Assembly: GCF_024298965.1 (NCBI RefSeq)
Contig: NZ_CP085193.1
Coordinates: 8,556,001 to 8,620,000 of the forward strand
Direction: 5' to 3'
Source: Streptomyces rapamycinicus NRRL 5491
GTDB lineage: Bacteria; Actinomycetota; Actinomycetes; Streptomycetales; Streptomycetaceae
Length of the DNA stretch: 64,000 bases
Positions 27,072 to 35,333 of the stretch are shown here, in pieces. The notes below the pieces were generated by a model. It was not told the origin of the DNA and ran no database searches. It saw only the letters and a list, made by a program, of their open reading frames with translations. The translations under genes and the position numbers were made by a program. Position 1 is the stretch's first letter. Each line of letters starts with the position of its first letter.

Positions 27072-28604
27072 TCAGCCGAGGTCGCCGTCGGCGGTGCGCT
27101 CGGCCAGCCGCACCAGGGTGCGGACCGCGGTGCCCGTGCCGCCCTTGGGGGTGTAGCCGAACGGACCGGACTCGTTGAAGGCCGGACCCGCGATGTCCAG
27201 GTGGCCCCAGGTGATCCCGTCCGCCACGAACTCCTTCAGGAAGATGCCGGCCACCAGACCGCCACCCATGCGCTCGCCCATGTTCGCCAGATCGGCGACC
27301 GGCGAGTCGATGCCCTTGCGGAGGTGGTCGGGCAGCGGCATCGGCCACGACGGCTCACCGGCCTCCTCCGCGACCTCGTGCAGCGCGGTGCGGAACGCCT
27401 CGTCGTTCGTCATGATCCCGAACGTGCGGTTGCCCAGCGCGAAGACCATCGCCCCGGTCAGCGTCGCCACGTCCACGATCGCGTCCGGCTTCTCCTCACC
27501 GGCCCGGGTGATCGCGTCGGCGAGCACCAGCCGGCCCTCGGCGTCGGTGTTCAGCACCTCGACGGTCTTGCCGCCGTACATCGACAGCACATCGCCGGGG
27601 CGGGTGGCCGAACCCGACGGCATGTTCTCGGCGAGCGCCAGCCAGCCAGTCAGATTGACCCGCAGGCCCAGCTTCGCGGCGGCGACGATCGCGGCGAACA
27701 CGGCGGCGGCACCGCTCATGTCGCACTTCATCGTCTCGTTGTGACCGGCCGGCTTGAGGGAGATGCCGCCCGAGTCGTAGGTGATGCCCTTGCCCACCAG
27801 GGCGAGCGTCTTCTCGGCCTTGGGGTGGGTGTACGCGATCCGGACCAGCCGCGGCGGGGCATCCGAGCCCTGGCCGACGCCGAGGATGCCGCCGTACCCG
27901 CCCTTCTTGAGCGCCTTCTCGTCCAGCACCTCGGTCTTGAGGCCGTGCTCCTTGGCGGCCGCGACCGCCTCGGCCGCGAAGGCGGCCGGGTTGAGCAGGT
28001 TGGACGGGGTGTTGATCAGGTCACGGGCGCGGTTGACCTCCGCGACGACGGCGCCGGCGCGCTCCACGGCCGCCTTGTACGCCTTGTCGCGCGGCTTGCC
28101 GCCGACGAGGGCGACCTCGGCGAGCGGCCCGTTCTTCTTCTTGTCCTTGTCCTTGGCGTTACCGCCGTTGCCGTTGCCCTTGTCGTACGTGTACGCCCCG
28201 AGCAGCGCGCCCTCGGCCACGGCGGTGGCGGCGGCCGGGTCCTCGATCGGCAGCGCGAACGCGCCCTTCTTCGAACCGGACAGCGCGCGGGCGGCCGCGC
28301 CCGCGGCCCGGCGCAGCGTCTCGGCGTCATAACCGTCGCCCTTGGCCGGGACCTCGCCCAGCCCGACCGCCAGCACGACTGGGGCCTTGAGGCCGGACGC
28401 GGCGGGCAGTTTGGTCACCTCGCCCTCGGCGCCGGTCGCGCCGAGCGTCTCCAGGACGGCGGCCAGCTTCCCGCCGAACGCCTTGTCCACGGCCTCGGCG
28501 CCGACAGCGACGACAGGGCCCTTGGGCCCCTTCGCCACACCGACGACGACGGCGTCCGCGCGCAGTGCCGCGGCGGACGAGGTGCTGAGAGTCAGAGCAG
28601 TCAC
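27072..28604 (-). CDS. pepA: leucyl aminopeptidase (M17)
   Basis: 510 residues from GTG 28604. Cytosolic di-metal exopeptidase. The C-terminal catalytic domain (from about 190) has LVGKGITYDSGGISLKPAG, MKCDMSGAAAV and the M17 signature NTDAEGRLVLADA, containing metal ligands and the bicarbonate-binding arginine. An unusual low-complexity insert GNGNGGNAKDKDKKKNG sits near residue 145-160, between N- and C-terminal domains. It stands alone, with repeat R4 downstream. Conserved neighbour of cobS/cobT in Actinobacteria. Confidence 0.95.
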   Translation of the reverse strand: MTALTLSTSSAAALRADAVVVGVAKGPKGPVVAVGAEAVDKAFGGKLAAVLETLGATGAEGEVTKLPAASGLKAPVVLAVGLGEVPAKGDGYDAETLRRAAGAAARALSGSKKGAFALPIEDPAAATAVAEGALLGAYTYDKGNGNGGNAKDKDKKKNGPLAEVALVGGKPRDKAYKAAVERAGAVVAEVNRARDLINTPSNLLNPAAFAAEAVAAAKEHGLKTEVLDEKALKKGGYGGILGVGQGSDAPPRLVRIAYTHPKAEKTLALVGKGITYDSGGISLKPAGHNETMKCDMSGAAAVFAAIVAAAKLGLRVNLTGWLALAENMPSGSATRPGDVLSMYGGKTVEVLNTDAEGRLVLADAITRAGEEKPDAIVDVATLTGAMVFALGNRTFGIMTNDEAFRTALHEVAEEAGEPSWPMPLPDHLRKGIDSPVADLANMGERMGGGLVAGIFLKEFVADGITWGHLDIAGPAFNESGPFGYTPKGGTGTAVRTLVRLAERTADGDLG

Positions 28605-28836
28605 AGTGGTCGGGTCCCTCTTCCGGTATTTCGTCGGCCGTCATGGATTGGTAGGCCGCGCCCCTCCGCATCGTATGCCCAGGCCCTAATCAGGGCTCAG
28701 TTCTCCCCCGGCCACCGCCGGGAGGCGGCCCCGGCCGGAAGAGCCGGGCGCCGGGGCGCGCCTTGGCACTCAGGGCTCCACAGGGGCGTGCCCTGGGGCT
28801 TACCCGCTACGGGTGACCGGGATAGCCTTCCGCGCG

Positions 28837-29802
28837 ATGGACACCACGCCGGAGCCGCCGCAGCCGCAATCGCAGCCGTCCGCACGCCCGCCGGAGGCCG
28901 AGCCCGGGCCCGAGCGGCCGGAGAGCCCTGAGCGCTCCGAGTCCTCTGAGGGCGCGGAGCGGCAGCCCGACCGGCCGGAGCATCCGCCGCGGCCCGACTA
29001 CGACCCGCCGCCCGCGCACGCTCCGCGTGCCCCCTGGGGCGACGGGCTCCGCTTCGCGTTCGGCACGCTCACGGTGTTGCCCGTACGGGGCACGCGATGG
29101 GACCGGGAGGCGGCGCACACGGGGATGCTGTGCGCTCCGCTGGCCGGGCTGACCGTGGGGCTGTGCGCGGCCGCGGTGGGCGGGGTGCTGCTGTTCCTGG
29201 GCGGCGGCCCGCTGCTCGCGGCCGTGGCCACCGCCGCGATACCCGCCGTACTGACCCGCGGCCTCCACCTCGACGGGCTCGCCGACACCGCGGACGGGCT
29301 CGGCAGCGGCAAGCCCGCCGAGGACGCGCTGCGCGTGATGAAGCGGTCGGACATCGGGCCGTTCGGCGTGATCACGCTGCTGTTCGTCCTGCTCGGGCAG
29401 GTGGCGGCCCTGGCCGAGCTCTACGGGCAGGACTGGGCGCACGGCGCGGTCGGGGCGGCCGTGGCCGGTGTCGCCGCGCGCTGCGCCCTGACGCTCGCGG
29501 CCCGCGTGGGGGTTCCGGCGGCGCGCCCGGAGGGGCTGGGCGCGGCGGTCGCGGGCAGTGTGCCGTGGCGTTCCGCCGGTGTCGTGGCGGCGGTGACGGT
29601 GGTGGGCTGCGCGGTGGTGGCCGTCCCGTTCGGCCCGTACGCCGTCGTCCGTAACGCCTTCGCGGCCCTGGCCGCCCTGGCGGCCGCCGAACTCCTGCTG
29701 CACCACTGCCGCCGCCGGCTCGGCGGGGTGACCGGCGATGTCTTCGGCGCGCTGGCGGAAACGGCCGCCACCACCGCCCTGGTGGTCCTGACCTTCGGCT
29801 GA
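28837..29802 (+). CDS. cobS: adenosylcobinamide-GDP ribazoletransferase
   Basis: 321 residues. Membrane enzyme joining adenosylcobinamide-GDP and alpha-ribazole, the last step of cobalamin assembly. The first 70 or so residues are Pro/Glu/Arg-rich and probably disordered, unusual for the family. Then GDGLRFAFGTLTVLPV, the Mg/substrate motif LTRGLHLDGLADTADGL, and KRSDIGPFGVITL, with about six helices. Start ATG 28837 is preferred over GTG-type starts at 28813. It converges with cobT across repeat R5; cobU lies beyond cobT. Confidence 0.93.
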   Translation: MDTTPEPPQPQSQPSARPPEAEPGPERPESPERSESSEGAERQPDRPEHPPRPDYDPPPAHAPRAPWGDGLRFAFGTLTVLPVRGTRWDREAAHTGMLCAPLAGLTVGLCAAAVGGVLLFLGGGPLLAAVATAAIPAVLTRGLHLDGLADTADGLGSGKPAEDALRVMKRSDIGPFGVITLLFVLLGQVAALAELYGQDWAHGAVGAAVAGVAARCALTLAARVGVPAARPEGLGAAVAGSVPWRSAGVVAAVTVVGCAVVAVPFGPYAVVRNAFAALAALAAAELLLHHCRRRLGGVTGDVFGALAETAATTALVVLTFG

Positions 29803-29819
29803 TCGGCTGGTCGGCTGAG

Positions 29820-30048
29820 AGGTGTTCGGCGGGTCGTGGCGCCTGCGGCGGCCACGCGGCGGAGCCGCATATCGATGCTTCCCCCTCCCCGCCCCTTCCC
29901 GACACCTGACGATATGCGGCTCCGCCGCGCGGGGGGCTCCGCCCCAGACCCGGCTCCTCAATCGCCGGAGGGGCTGGAAGGCGGGGCTCCGCCTCAGACC
30001 CCGGGGCCGGGGGCGAAGCCCCTGCCACGCGGCGGGCACCCCGTAGGG
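29820..30048. repeat. dispersed GC-rich palindromic repeat, copy R5
   Basis: Starts GGTGTTCGGCGGG, then CTGCGGCGGCCACGCGGCGG, AGCCGCATATCGATGCTTCC, CCCCTCCCCGCCCCTTCCC, a second inverted ATATGCGGCTCCGCCGCG, GGGGCTCCGCCCCAGAC and a final GGGGCGAAGCCCCTGCC. It occupies nearly all of the 253-bp convergent gap between cobS and cobT. Confidence 0.75.
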
Positions 30049-30055
30049 CCGGCCC

Positions 30056-31105
30056 TTAGCCGTCGCGCTCCGGGAGTTCCGCGTGCAGGGCCGCGGCCGC
30101 CTGCACGAGCGGCAGGGCGAGCAGCGCGCCCGTGCCCTCGCCGATCGTGACGCCGTGGTCGAGCAGCGGGGTGAGGGCGATGCGGTCGAGGGCCTTCTCC
30201 TGGCCCGGTTCGCCGCTGGCCTGACCGGCCAGCCACCAGTCCGGGGCGCGGAACGCCACCCGCTGGGCGACCAGCGCGCAGGCAGCCGAGACGACGCCGT
30301 CGAGGATCACCGGAGTGTGACGTACGGCGCTCTGCAGCAGGAAGCCGGTGATCGCGGCGAGGTCGGCGCCGCCGACGGTGGCCAGCAGCTGGAGCTGATC
30401 GCCGAGCACGGGGCGGGCGCGGCGCAGCCCGTCGCGGATGGCGGCGCACTTGCGCATCCAGGCGAGGTCGTCGATGGCGGCCCCGCCGCGGCCGGTGACC
30501 ACGGACGCGTCCGTACCGCACAGCGCGGCGATGAGCGTGGCCGCGGCGGTCGTGCCGCCGACGCTGAGGTCGCCGAGGACGAGGAGGTCCGTGCCGGAGT
30601 CCGCCTCCTCGTCGGCGATGGCCATCCCGGTGCGGAAGGCCCGCTCGGCCTCGTCCGGGGTGAGCGCGTCCTCGACGTCGATCCGGCCGGACCCGCGGCG
30701 TACGCGGTGGCGGGTGACGTCTTCGGGGAGGTCCTCGGGGTCGCAGTCCAGCGACATGTCGATGACGCGGACGGGCGTGCCGAGCCGGGCGGCGAGGATG
30801 GCGGCCGGGCTCTCGCCGTCGAGCACGGCGCGGACCAGACGGCGGGTGCTCCTGGCGGGGCGGGCGGAGACGCCGAGGTCGGAGACGCCGTGGTCGCCCG
30901 CGAAGAGGACGACGCGGGGCTGCTCGATGGGCTTGACCGGCACCCGCTGCTGAGCGGCGGCCAGCCACTCGCCCAATTCGTCCAGCCGCCCGAGCGCGCC
31001 CGGCGGCAACGCGAGCCGCTCGCGGCGCTCCTCGGCGTCACGCCGGATGCCCCCGTCGGGGCGCTCGATCAGGTCGACGAAGTCATCGAGATTGAGAGCA
31101 CTCAC
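30056..31105 (-). CDS. cobT: nicotinate-nucleotide-dimethylbenzimidazole phosphoribosyltransferase
   Basis: 349 residues from GTG 31105. Makes alpha-ribazole phosphate from NaMN and a lower-ligand base. Motifs: VVLFAGDHGVSDLGVSARP near residue 67, LVLGDLSVGGTTAAATLIAA, and the C-terminal DHGVTIGEGTGALLALPLV with the catalytic glutamate region. The N-terminus replaces the usual lead with a basic segment IRRDAEERRERLALPPGALG, which still carries the LPPGALGRLDEL motif. NaMN comes from the NAD pathway whose nadA gene is 8 kb away. Confidence 0.94.
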   Translation of the reverse strand: MSALNLDDFVDLIERPDGGIRRDAEERRERLALPPGALGRLDELGEWLAAAQQRVPVKPIEQPRVVLFAGDHGVSDLGVSARPARSTRRLVRAVLDGESPAAILAARLGTPVRVIDMSLDCDPEDLPEDVTRHRVRRGSGRIDVEDALTPDEAERAFRTGMAIADEEADSGTDLLVLGDLSVGGTTAAATLIAALCGTDASVVTGRGGAAIDDLAWMRKCAAIRDGLRRARPVLGDQLQLLATVGGADLAAITGFLLQSAVRHTPVILDGVVSAACALVAQRVAFRAPDWWLAGQASGEPGQEKALDRIALTPLLDHGVTIGEGTGALLALPLVQAAAALHAELPERDG

Positions 31106-31158
31106 CTGCCGAACCCTACCGGGCGCCCCGGGAACCGGTACGGCGTCCGCCCGTTGAG

Positions 31159-31267
31159 CCCTGCGCGGCCCCTGCGCGGCCCCTGCGCGGCCCCTGCGCG
31201 GCCCCTGCGCGGCCCCTGCGCGGCCCCTGCGCGGCCCCTGCGCGGCCCCTGCGCGGCCCCTGCGCGG
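31159..31267. repeat. 11-bp minisatellite, ten copies
   Basis: CCCCTGCGCGG repeated: one 10-bp unit then nine exact 11-bp units. It begins 54 bp upstream of the cobT start. Confidence 0.95.
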
Positions 31268-31271
31268 GCAA

Positions 31272-31314
31272 CGGGCCGGGGCACGGCCGGGGCACGGCCG
31301 GGGCACGGCCGGGG
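31272..31314. repeat. 12-bp minisatellite, about 3.5 copies
   Basis: GGCCGGGGCACG units directly follow the 11-bp array. Confidence 0.85.
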
Positions 31315-31351
31315 TCCGCGTCGGCCTACTCGGCTCGGCTGCCCGCGCCGC

Positions 31352-31823
31352 CGTCTCGCGCCTTCGGCGCAATTGAGCAGCGGGGGAGGGGGTGGGGGGC
31401 GAGGGCCGCGTCGCCGGGCGCCGGGCCGGTGGGTCGCGGGGACCGTAGCGGCTCGGGCCTACGGGGGCTGGGACCCTTGCCGGGCTGCGGGGCTGGCGGG
31501 GCTGCCGGACTGCCGGACTGCTGGGCTGCGGGGCTCCCGGGCTGCCGGGCGCTGGGCCGCCAGGTCGCCCGCCGCCGGGTCGCCGGGGGGCGGGGTATCC
31601 GCTGCGAAAACGTTTGACAAATTAGTTGCGCCAGATCAAGTGTTTTCGAGAGGGGTACCCGGAGGGGCCGCCCTGGGACCACCGGCCCGCAGTCCGGAGG
31701 GACCTCGGCCGCCGAAGCGGGAGGCCGCCACCGGCGCTCGCCTCCGCCGACCCGGCGCCCGGCGGCGGCGCCGCGCCCCCCACCCCCTGCCCCGCTGCTC
31801 AATTGCGCCGAAGGCGCGAGACG
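31352..31823. repeat. long inverted repeat with AT-rich core
   Basis: About 80-bp arms (31352-31432 and 31742-31823). The outer 32 bases, such as TCTCGCGCCTTCGGCGCAAT and TGAGCAGCGGGG, match exactly, and the rest is well conserved. Between them is a semi-repetitive GC-rich part and a low-GC core (31609-31655) with its own inverted repeat: CGAAAACGTTTGA against CGAAAACACTTGA on the opposite strand. No protein coding pattern. It could be a decayed mobile element, a replication/partition-like site or a regulatory region. Confidence 0.7.
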
Positions 31824-31917
31824 AAAGCCGCACCCAACCGAACCGAGCAACCCCGCACGCCCAGGCACGCCCCCGCACGCCCCCGCACACCCCCGCACGC
31901 CCAGGCACGCCAAGCGC

Positions 31918-31991
31918 CCAGGCGCGCCCAGCGTCCAGGCGCGCCCAGCGTCCAGGCGCGCCCAGCGTCCAGGCGCGCCCAGCGTCCAGGC
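31918..31991. repeat. 17-bp minisatellite, four copies plus partial
   Basis: CCAGGCGCGCCCAGCGT units at 31918, 31935, 31952 and 31969, then a partial unit just before the cobU stop codon. A less regular GCACGCCCCC run precedes it. The 893-bp gap 31106-31998 holds only these repeats and the long inverted repeat. Confidence 0.9.
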
Positions 31992-31998
31992 CTCGCGA

Positions 31999-33198
31999 TC
32001 AGCCGCGCAGCGGCAAGGGCTGACCCGCCACCACCAACAGCACCTGCTCGCACTCCTCGGCGAACGCCGCGTTCAGACGGCCCAGTTCGTCGCGGAAGCG
32101 GCGGCCGGAGGCGGTCGCGGGGACGATGCCCGCGCCGACCTCGTTGCTCACCGCGACGACCGTACGGGTCGTGGCGCGGACCGCCGTGACGAGGGCGGAG
32201 ACCCGTTCGTGGAGGGCGCGTTCGCCGCCGTGTGCCCACTTCTCGTCGTCCCAGGCGCTCACGGAGTCCATCGCGTCGGTGAGCCACAGCGCCAGGCAGT
32301 CGATGAGCAGCGGTGGGCCGTCCTCGGCGAGCAACGGGGGCAGGTCGCAGCTCTCGGTGGTGCGCCAGGAGCCGGGGCGGCGGTCGCGGTGGGCGGCGAC
32401 GCGGGCGGCCCACTCGGGGTCGCCCTCACGGGTGCCGCCCGTCGCGACGTACAGGACGTCGGGGAACGCGGCCAGCCGCCGTTCCGCCTCGAGGGACTTG
32501 CCGGACCGGGCGCCGCCCAGCACCAGCGTGCGGCGCGGCAGGTCCGGCACCGCGTGGTACTCGCCGACGATCAGCGTCTGCCCGTCCGGCACCGCCCGCG
32601 CGCCCACCGTGGCGAGGCGGCGGTGCAGCTCCCGGCCGGGCGGGGTGGTGTGGTCGAGATGGACGGCCAGGACATCGGTGGTGGCGCCCACGGCGCCCGA
32701 GGAGCGCAGGGCGGCCAGCGCGTCGGGGCGGCCCAGTACGTCGAGCAGCACCATGTCGTACGGCTCGGCCGGGTTCGGGAGTCCGGCGGCGGCCGCGCCC
32801 GGCGGGAGGTACAGCAGCCGGGTGCCGTCGGGCCCGGTGACCTCGTAGCCGGTACCGGGGGAGTCCAGCGCGACCGCCCGTACCCGGTGGCCGCTGATCA
32901 GGGACAGCGCGCGGCCGTCCGGCACCCGCCCCGGCGCCGGCAGCCCGGCCGGGAACTCGACGGCCGGACCCGCGTGCGGATGGGAGAGCAGCACCTGGCG
33001 GACGCCCACCAGCGAGTACCCGGCCCGCGCGGCGGCGAAGGCGGCCCCCGGGGTGAGATCGATCAGCAGCGCGCCGTCGATCAGCAGCGAGGTTGCGGCC
33101 CGTGCCTCCTCGCCGACGGCGGCGGCACAGGCGGCGCAGGGACAGCCGTGGCGCGGCAGCCCGTCGGGGGCCCCGGTGCCCAGAAGAGTGAGTTCCAC
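31999..33198 (-). CDS. cobU: adenosylcobinamide kinase/guanylyltransferase with N-terminal MBL-like domain
   Basis: 399 residues from GTG 33198. The C-terminal about 180 residues are CobU: P-loop LVLGGARSGKSLEAERRLAA, YVATGGTREGDPEWAARVAAH with the guanylylated histidine region, LLIDCLALWLTD and VSNEVGAGIVPATASGRRFR. It phosphorylates adenosylcobinamide and adds GMP. The N-terminal about 215 residues look like a metallo-beta-lactamase-fold phosphodiesterase related to PhnP (ELTLLGTGAPDGLPRHGCPC, VLLSHPHAGPAVEF, LAVHLDHTTPPGREL), with some metal ligands changed. Such fusions are seen in Streptomyces. It feeds GDP-cobinamide to CobS. Confidence 0.92.
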   Translation of the reverse strand: MELTLLGTGAPDGLPRHGCPCAACAAAVGEEARAATSLLIDGALLIDLTPGAAFAAARAGYSLVGVRQVLLSHPHAGPAVEFPAGLPAPGRVPDGRALSLISGHRVRAVALDSPGTGYEVTGPDGTRLLYLPPGAAAAGLPNPAEPYDMVLLDVLGRPDALAALRSSGAVGATTDVLAVHLDHTTPPGRELHRRLATVGARAVPDGQTLIVGEYHAVPDLPRRTLVLGGARSGKSLEAERRLAAFPDVLYVATGGTREGDPEWAARVAAHRDRRPGSWRTTESCDLPPLLAEDGPPLLIDCLALWLTDAMDSVSAWDDEKWAHGGERALHERVSALVTAVRATTRTVVAVSNEVGAGIVPATASGRRFRDELGRLNAAFAEECEQVLLVVAGQPLPLRG

Positions 33199-33338
33199 GC
33201 CCCGATCGTCTCGCGTCCGTTCCCACGGGTCGCGCGGGGCCACCCCGTACGGAGTGATCAGTCACCTAGGCTGCGGGCAGACATCAGCTGTGGACCGGCG
33301 GGTATCACCCGTGGGTCGGCGGGATGGAGGAGGCTGGA

Positions 33339-33542
33339 ATGGCGTGGACATGGCGGTTCGAGAAGTCCGACGGGGCGGAGACGAAGCCCGCGGTGCAGCC
33401 GGAGGAGTTCCCGACCCAGGGGGACGCGGAGTCGTGGATCGGCGAGGAGTGGCGGGAGCTCCTCGAGGGAGGCGCGGAGCAGGTGACGCTCTTCGAGGAC
33501 GGTAAGAAGATCTACGGCCCGATGAGCCTGCGCGCCGAATAG
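33339..33542 (+). CDS. small conserved acidic protein
   Basis: 67 residues: MAWTWRFEKSDGAETKPAVQ ... ESWIGEEWRELLEGGAEQVT, ending YGPMSLRAE. GGAGGAGGCTGGA upstream supports ATG 33339 over ATG 33324. The aromatic, mixed alpha/beta pattern resembles small Streptomyces proteins of unknown function. The stop lies inside a 15-bp tandem repeat. Confidence 0.82.
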   Translation: MAWTWRFEKSDGAETKPAVQPEEFPTQGDAESWIGEEWRELLEGGAEQVTLFEDGKKIYGPMSLRAE

Positions 33543-33628
33543 GCAAAGGCCGAACAGGCAAAGGCCGAATAGGCAAAGGCCGAACAGGCAAAGCCGAACG
33601 GACAAGGCCGAACAGACAGAGCCGAACA
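33541..33628. repeat. 15-bp tandem repeat at gene end
   Basis: AGGCAAAGGCCGAA(C/T) three exact times, then three diverging copies. The first unit contains the stop codon's last bases of the preceding gene, so readthrough or a frame change would translate the repeat. Confidence 0.9.
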
Positions 33629-33639
33629 GACAAAAGCGC

Positions 33640-33665
33640 GGGGTGGCGGTCCCGACCGTCACCCC
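33640..33665. terminator. convergent-junction hairpin
   Basis: GGGGTGGCGGTC pairs with GACCGTCACCCC, including one G-T pair. Lies between the small acidic protein gene and the methyltransferase gene. Confidence 0.6.
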
Positions 33666-33693
33666 ACCCCGGCCCCGGATCAGCGGCCCCTGA

Positions 33694-34491
33694 TCAGCCG
33701 CGCACCCCGCACAGGTGCAGCAGCGCCGCCACCGCCCGGTAGGGATCCGTGCGGCCGGCCCGCTCCTCGGCCGTCAGCAGCCGCTCCCACTCCGGGGAGC
33801 CCGGCGGCTCCGCGTCGTCCGGGGCGAGGTCGGTGAAGACCCGCACGCCGTACCAGGCGCGCAGCGGCGCGCCGATCGCGGTGAGGGTCTCGGTCAGCTC
33901 CTCGCGCCGGTCGGCGCGCACCGGCAGCCCGATCCGGTTGGTGTACGAGGGGGAGTCGAAGGCGGCCAGCGCGGTGTCGAAGTCCCCGGCCAGACCGGGC
34001 CGCATCGCCAGCGCGTCACCGTTGCGCACCAGCAGCGAGAGCAGACCGCCGGGGGCCAGCACCCGGGCCAGCCCGGCGAGCAGCGGATCCGGTTCGGGCA
34101 CGTACATCAGCACGCCGTGGCACAGCACCACATCGAAGGTGCCCGGCAGGAAGTGTGCCCCGGTCTCCCGGCCGTCGCCCTCGAGCAGCCGCACACGTCT
34201 TCGGATGCCCTCGGGCTCGTCGGCGAGCGCGGTGCGGGCCGCCTCCAGCATGGTGGCGTCGGACTCCAGCCCGGTCACCTCATGGCCCGCGCGGGCCAGC
34301 CGCAGGGCCTGGGTGCCCTGGCCGACGCCCACGTCGAGGATCCGCAGCCGCTGCCCCACCGGGAAGCGCGCGGTGATCTGCTCATCGAGCTGATGGGCGA
34401 CCAGCGCCTGCCGGACGGTGTTCCGCAGGCCCCCGAGGTGGCCCAGCCAGCCGGCCGCCCCGCCGGTGAAGCCGGAGGGTTGGCCGCTCAG
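33694..34491 (-). CDS. class I SAM-dependent methyltransferase
   Basis: About 265 residues. Rossmann motif I RILDVGVGQGTQALRLARAG, motif II LESDATMLEAA, acidic loop LLEGDGRETGA and motif IV FDVVLCHGVLMYVPEPD mark a small-molecule type methyltransferase (UbiE/Methyltransf_11-like). The start is unresolved: no ATG, GTG or TTG exists near the conserved N-terminus, and the next GTG upstream (34677) would lie deep in the DUF3043 gene. A CTG at 34491, overlapping the DUF3043 stop as CTGA and preceded by GGAGAG at good spacing, is the best candidate and would give translational coupling. Substrate unknown. Confidence 0.8.
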   Translation of the reverse strand: MSGQPSGFTGGAAGWLGHLGGLRNTVRQALVAHQLDEQITARFPVGQRLRILDVGVGQGTQALRLARAGHEVTGLESDATMLEAARTALADEPEGIRRRVRLLEGDGRETGAHFLPGTFDVVLCHGVLMYVPEPDPLLAGLARVLAPGGLLSLLVRNGDALAMRPGLAGDFDTALAAFDSPSYTNRIGLPVRADRREELTETLTAIGAPLRAWYGVRVFTDLAPDDAEPPGSPEWERLLTAEERAGRTDPYRAVAALLHLCGVRG

Positions 34492-35084
34492 GGCCGCTCT
34501 CCGCGCTTGACCTGCGGCTTGGGCAGCCGCAGTCGGCGCATCTGGAGGGTGCGCATCAGGGCGTACGCCACCGCGCCGCGCAGATTCTCGTCGGGGAAGC
34601 GCTTGCGCAGCTGCCGCTTGAGCTGGACGCCGAGGACGAGGGAGTTGACCACGATGAGGACGATGACCACCATCCACACCAGCAGCACATAGCTCTGCAT
34701 GGCGCCGGCCCGGACCATGCTCAGGACCAGGATGACCACCGCGAGCGGCAGGAAGTACTCGGCGACGGAGAACCGCGAGTCCACGTAGTCACGGGCGAAC
34801 CGCCGCACCGGACCCTTGTCACGGGCCGGCAGATACCGCTCGTCACCCCCGGCCAGCGCCTGGCGCTGCTTGGCCAGATCGGCGCGGCGGGCCTCGCGCG
34901 CACGCTTCGTGGCGTCCTTACGGTTGGCCGGCGTCTTCGCCAGGCTACGGCGCTGCGACTGGGCCTCGCTCCGCTTGGGAGTGGGGCGGCCCTTGGGCGC
35001 CTGCGGGTCACGGGTCTGCTGCGGCTGGTCCGCGGTCACCTTGGTGGTAGCGGCCTGCTCATCCTTGGAACGGCTTCGGAACAC
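34488..35084 (-). CDS. DUF3043 membrane protein
   Basis: 198 residues from GTG 35084 (VFRSRSKDEQ). A long basic cytoplasmic lead (KGRPTPKRSEAQSQRRSLAK, DATKRAREARRADLAKQRQA) precedes two helices (YFLPLAVVILVLSMVRAGA and YVLLVWMVVIVLIVVNSLV, about 120-160). The basic tail includes LKRQLRKRFPDENLRGAVAY. Family conserved in Actinobacteria, function unknown. It overlaps the methyltransferase start by four bases, so the two are likely co-translated. Confidence 0.88.
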   Translation of the reverse strand: MFRSRSKDEQAATTKVTADQPQQTRDPQAPKGRPTPKRSEAQSQRRSLAKTPANRKDATKRAREARRADLAKQRQALAGGDERYLPARDKGPVRRFARDYVDSRFSVAEYFLPLAVVILVLSMVRAGAMQSYVLLVWMVVIVLIVVNSLVLGVQLKRQLRKRFPDENLRGAVAYALMRTLQMRRLRLPKPQVKRGERP

Positions 35085-35333
35085 AAAGCCCAAGGGTACG
35101 GGTTGCGGGGTGTGCGCCCCAGCCTCTGGGGGAACGATCAGGCAACGGAGTCCCGCCCTAATCGGGACACAGGGGGCGCACTCCTCCTTGCGCCGGAGGC
35201 TCCGACCGTCTGATCGTCCCTGCGGAGGAGCGCGGGCGGGCTCGAACAGTGCGGTAATGGAAGCAGGCCCCGTAGGCTGGGTCTGTTGGAGTGCCGGAGT
35301 CACACGTCCGTCAGAAGGGGGCGCGCGAGGCCC

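Noticed and set aside
31159..31267. CRISPR array
   Set aside because: The repeats are contiguous 11-bp units with no spacers.
31106..31998. Cobalamin riboswitch upstream of cobT
   Set aside because: No B12-box-like conserved core (such as GCCACTG with its partner) was found in the gap.
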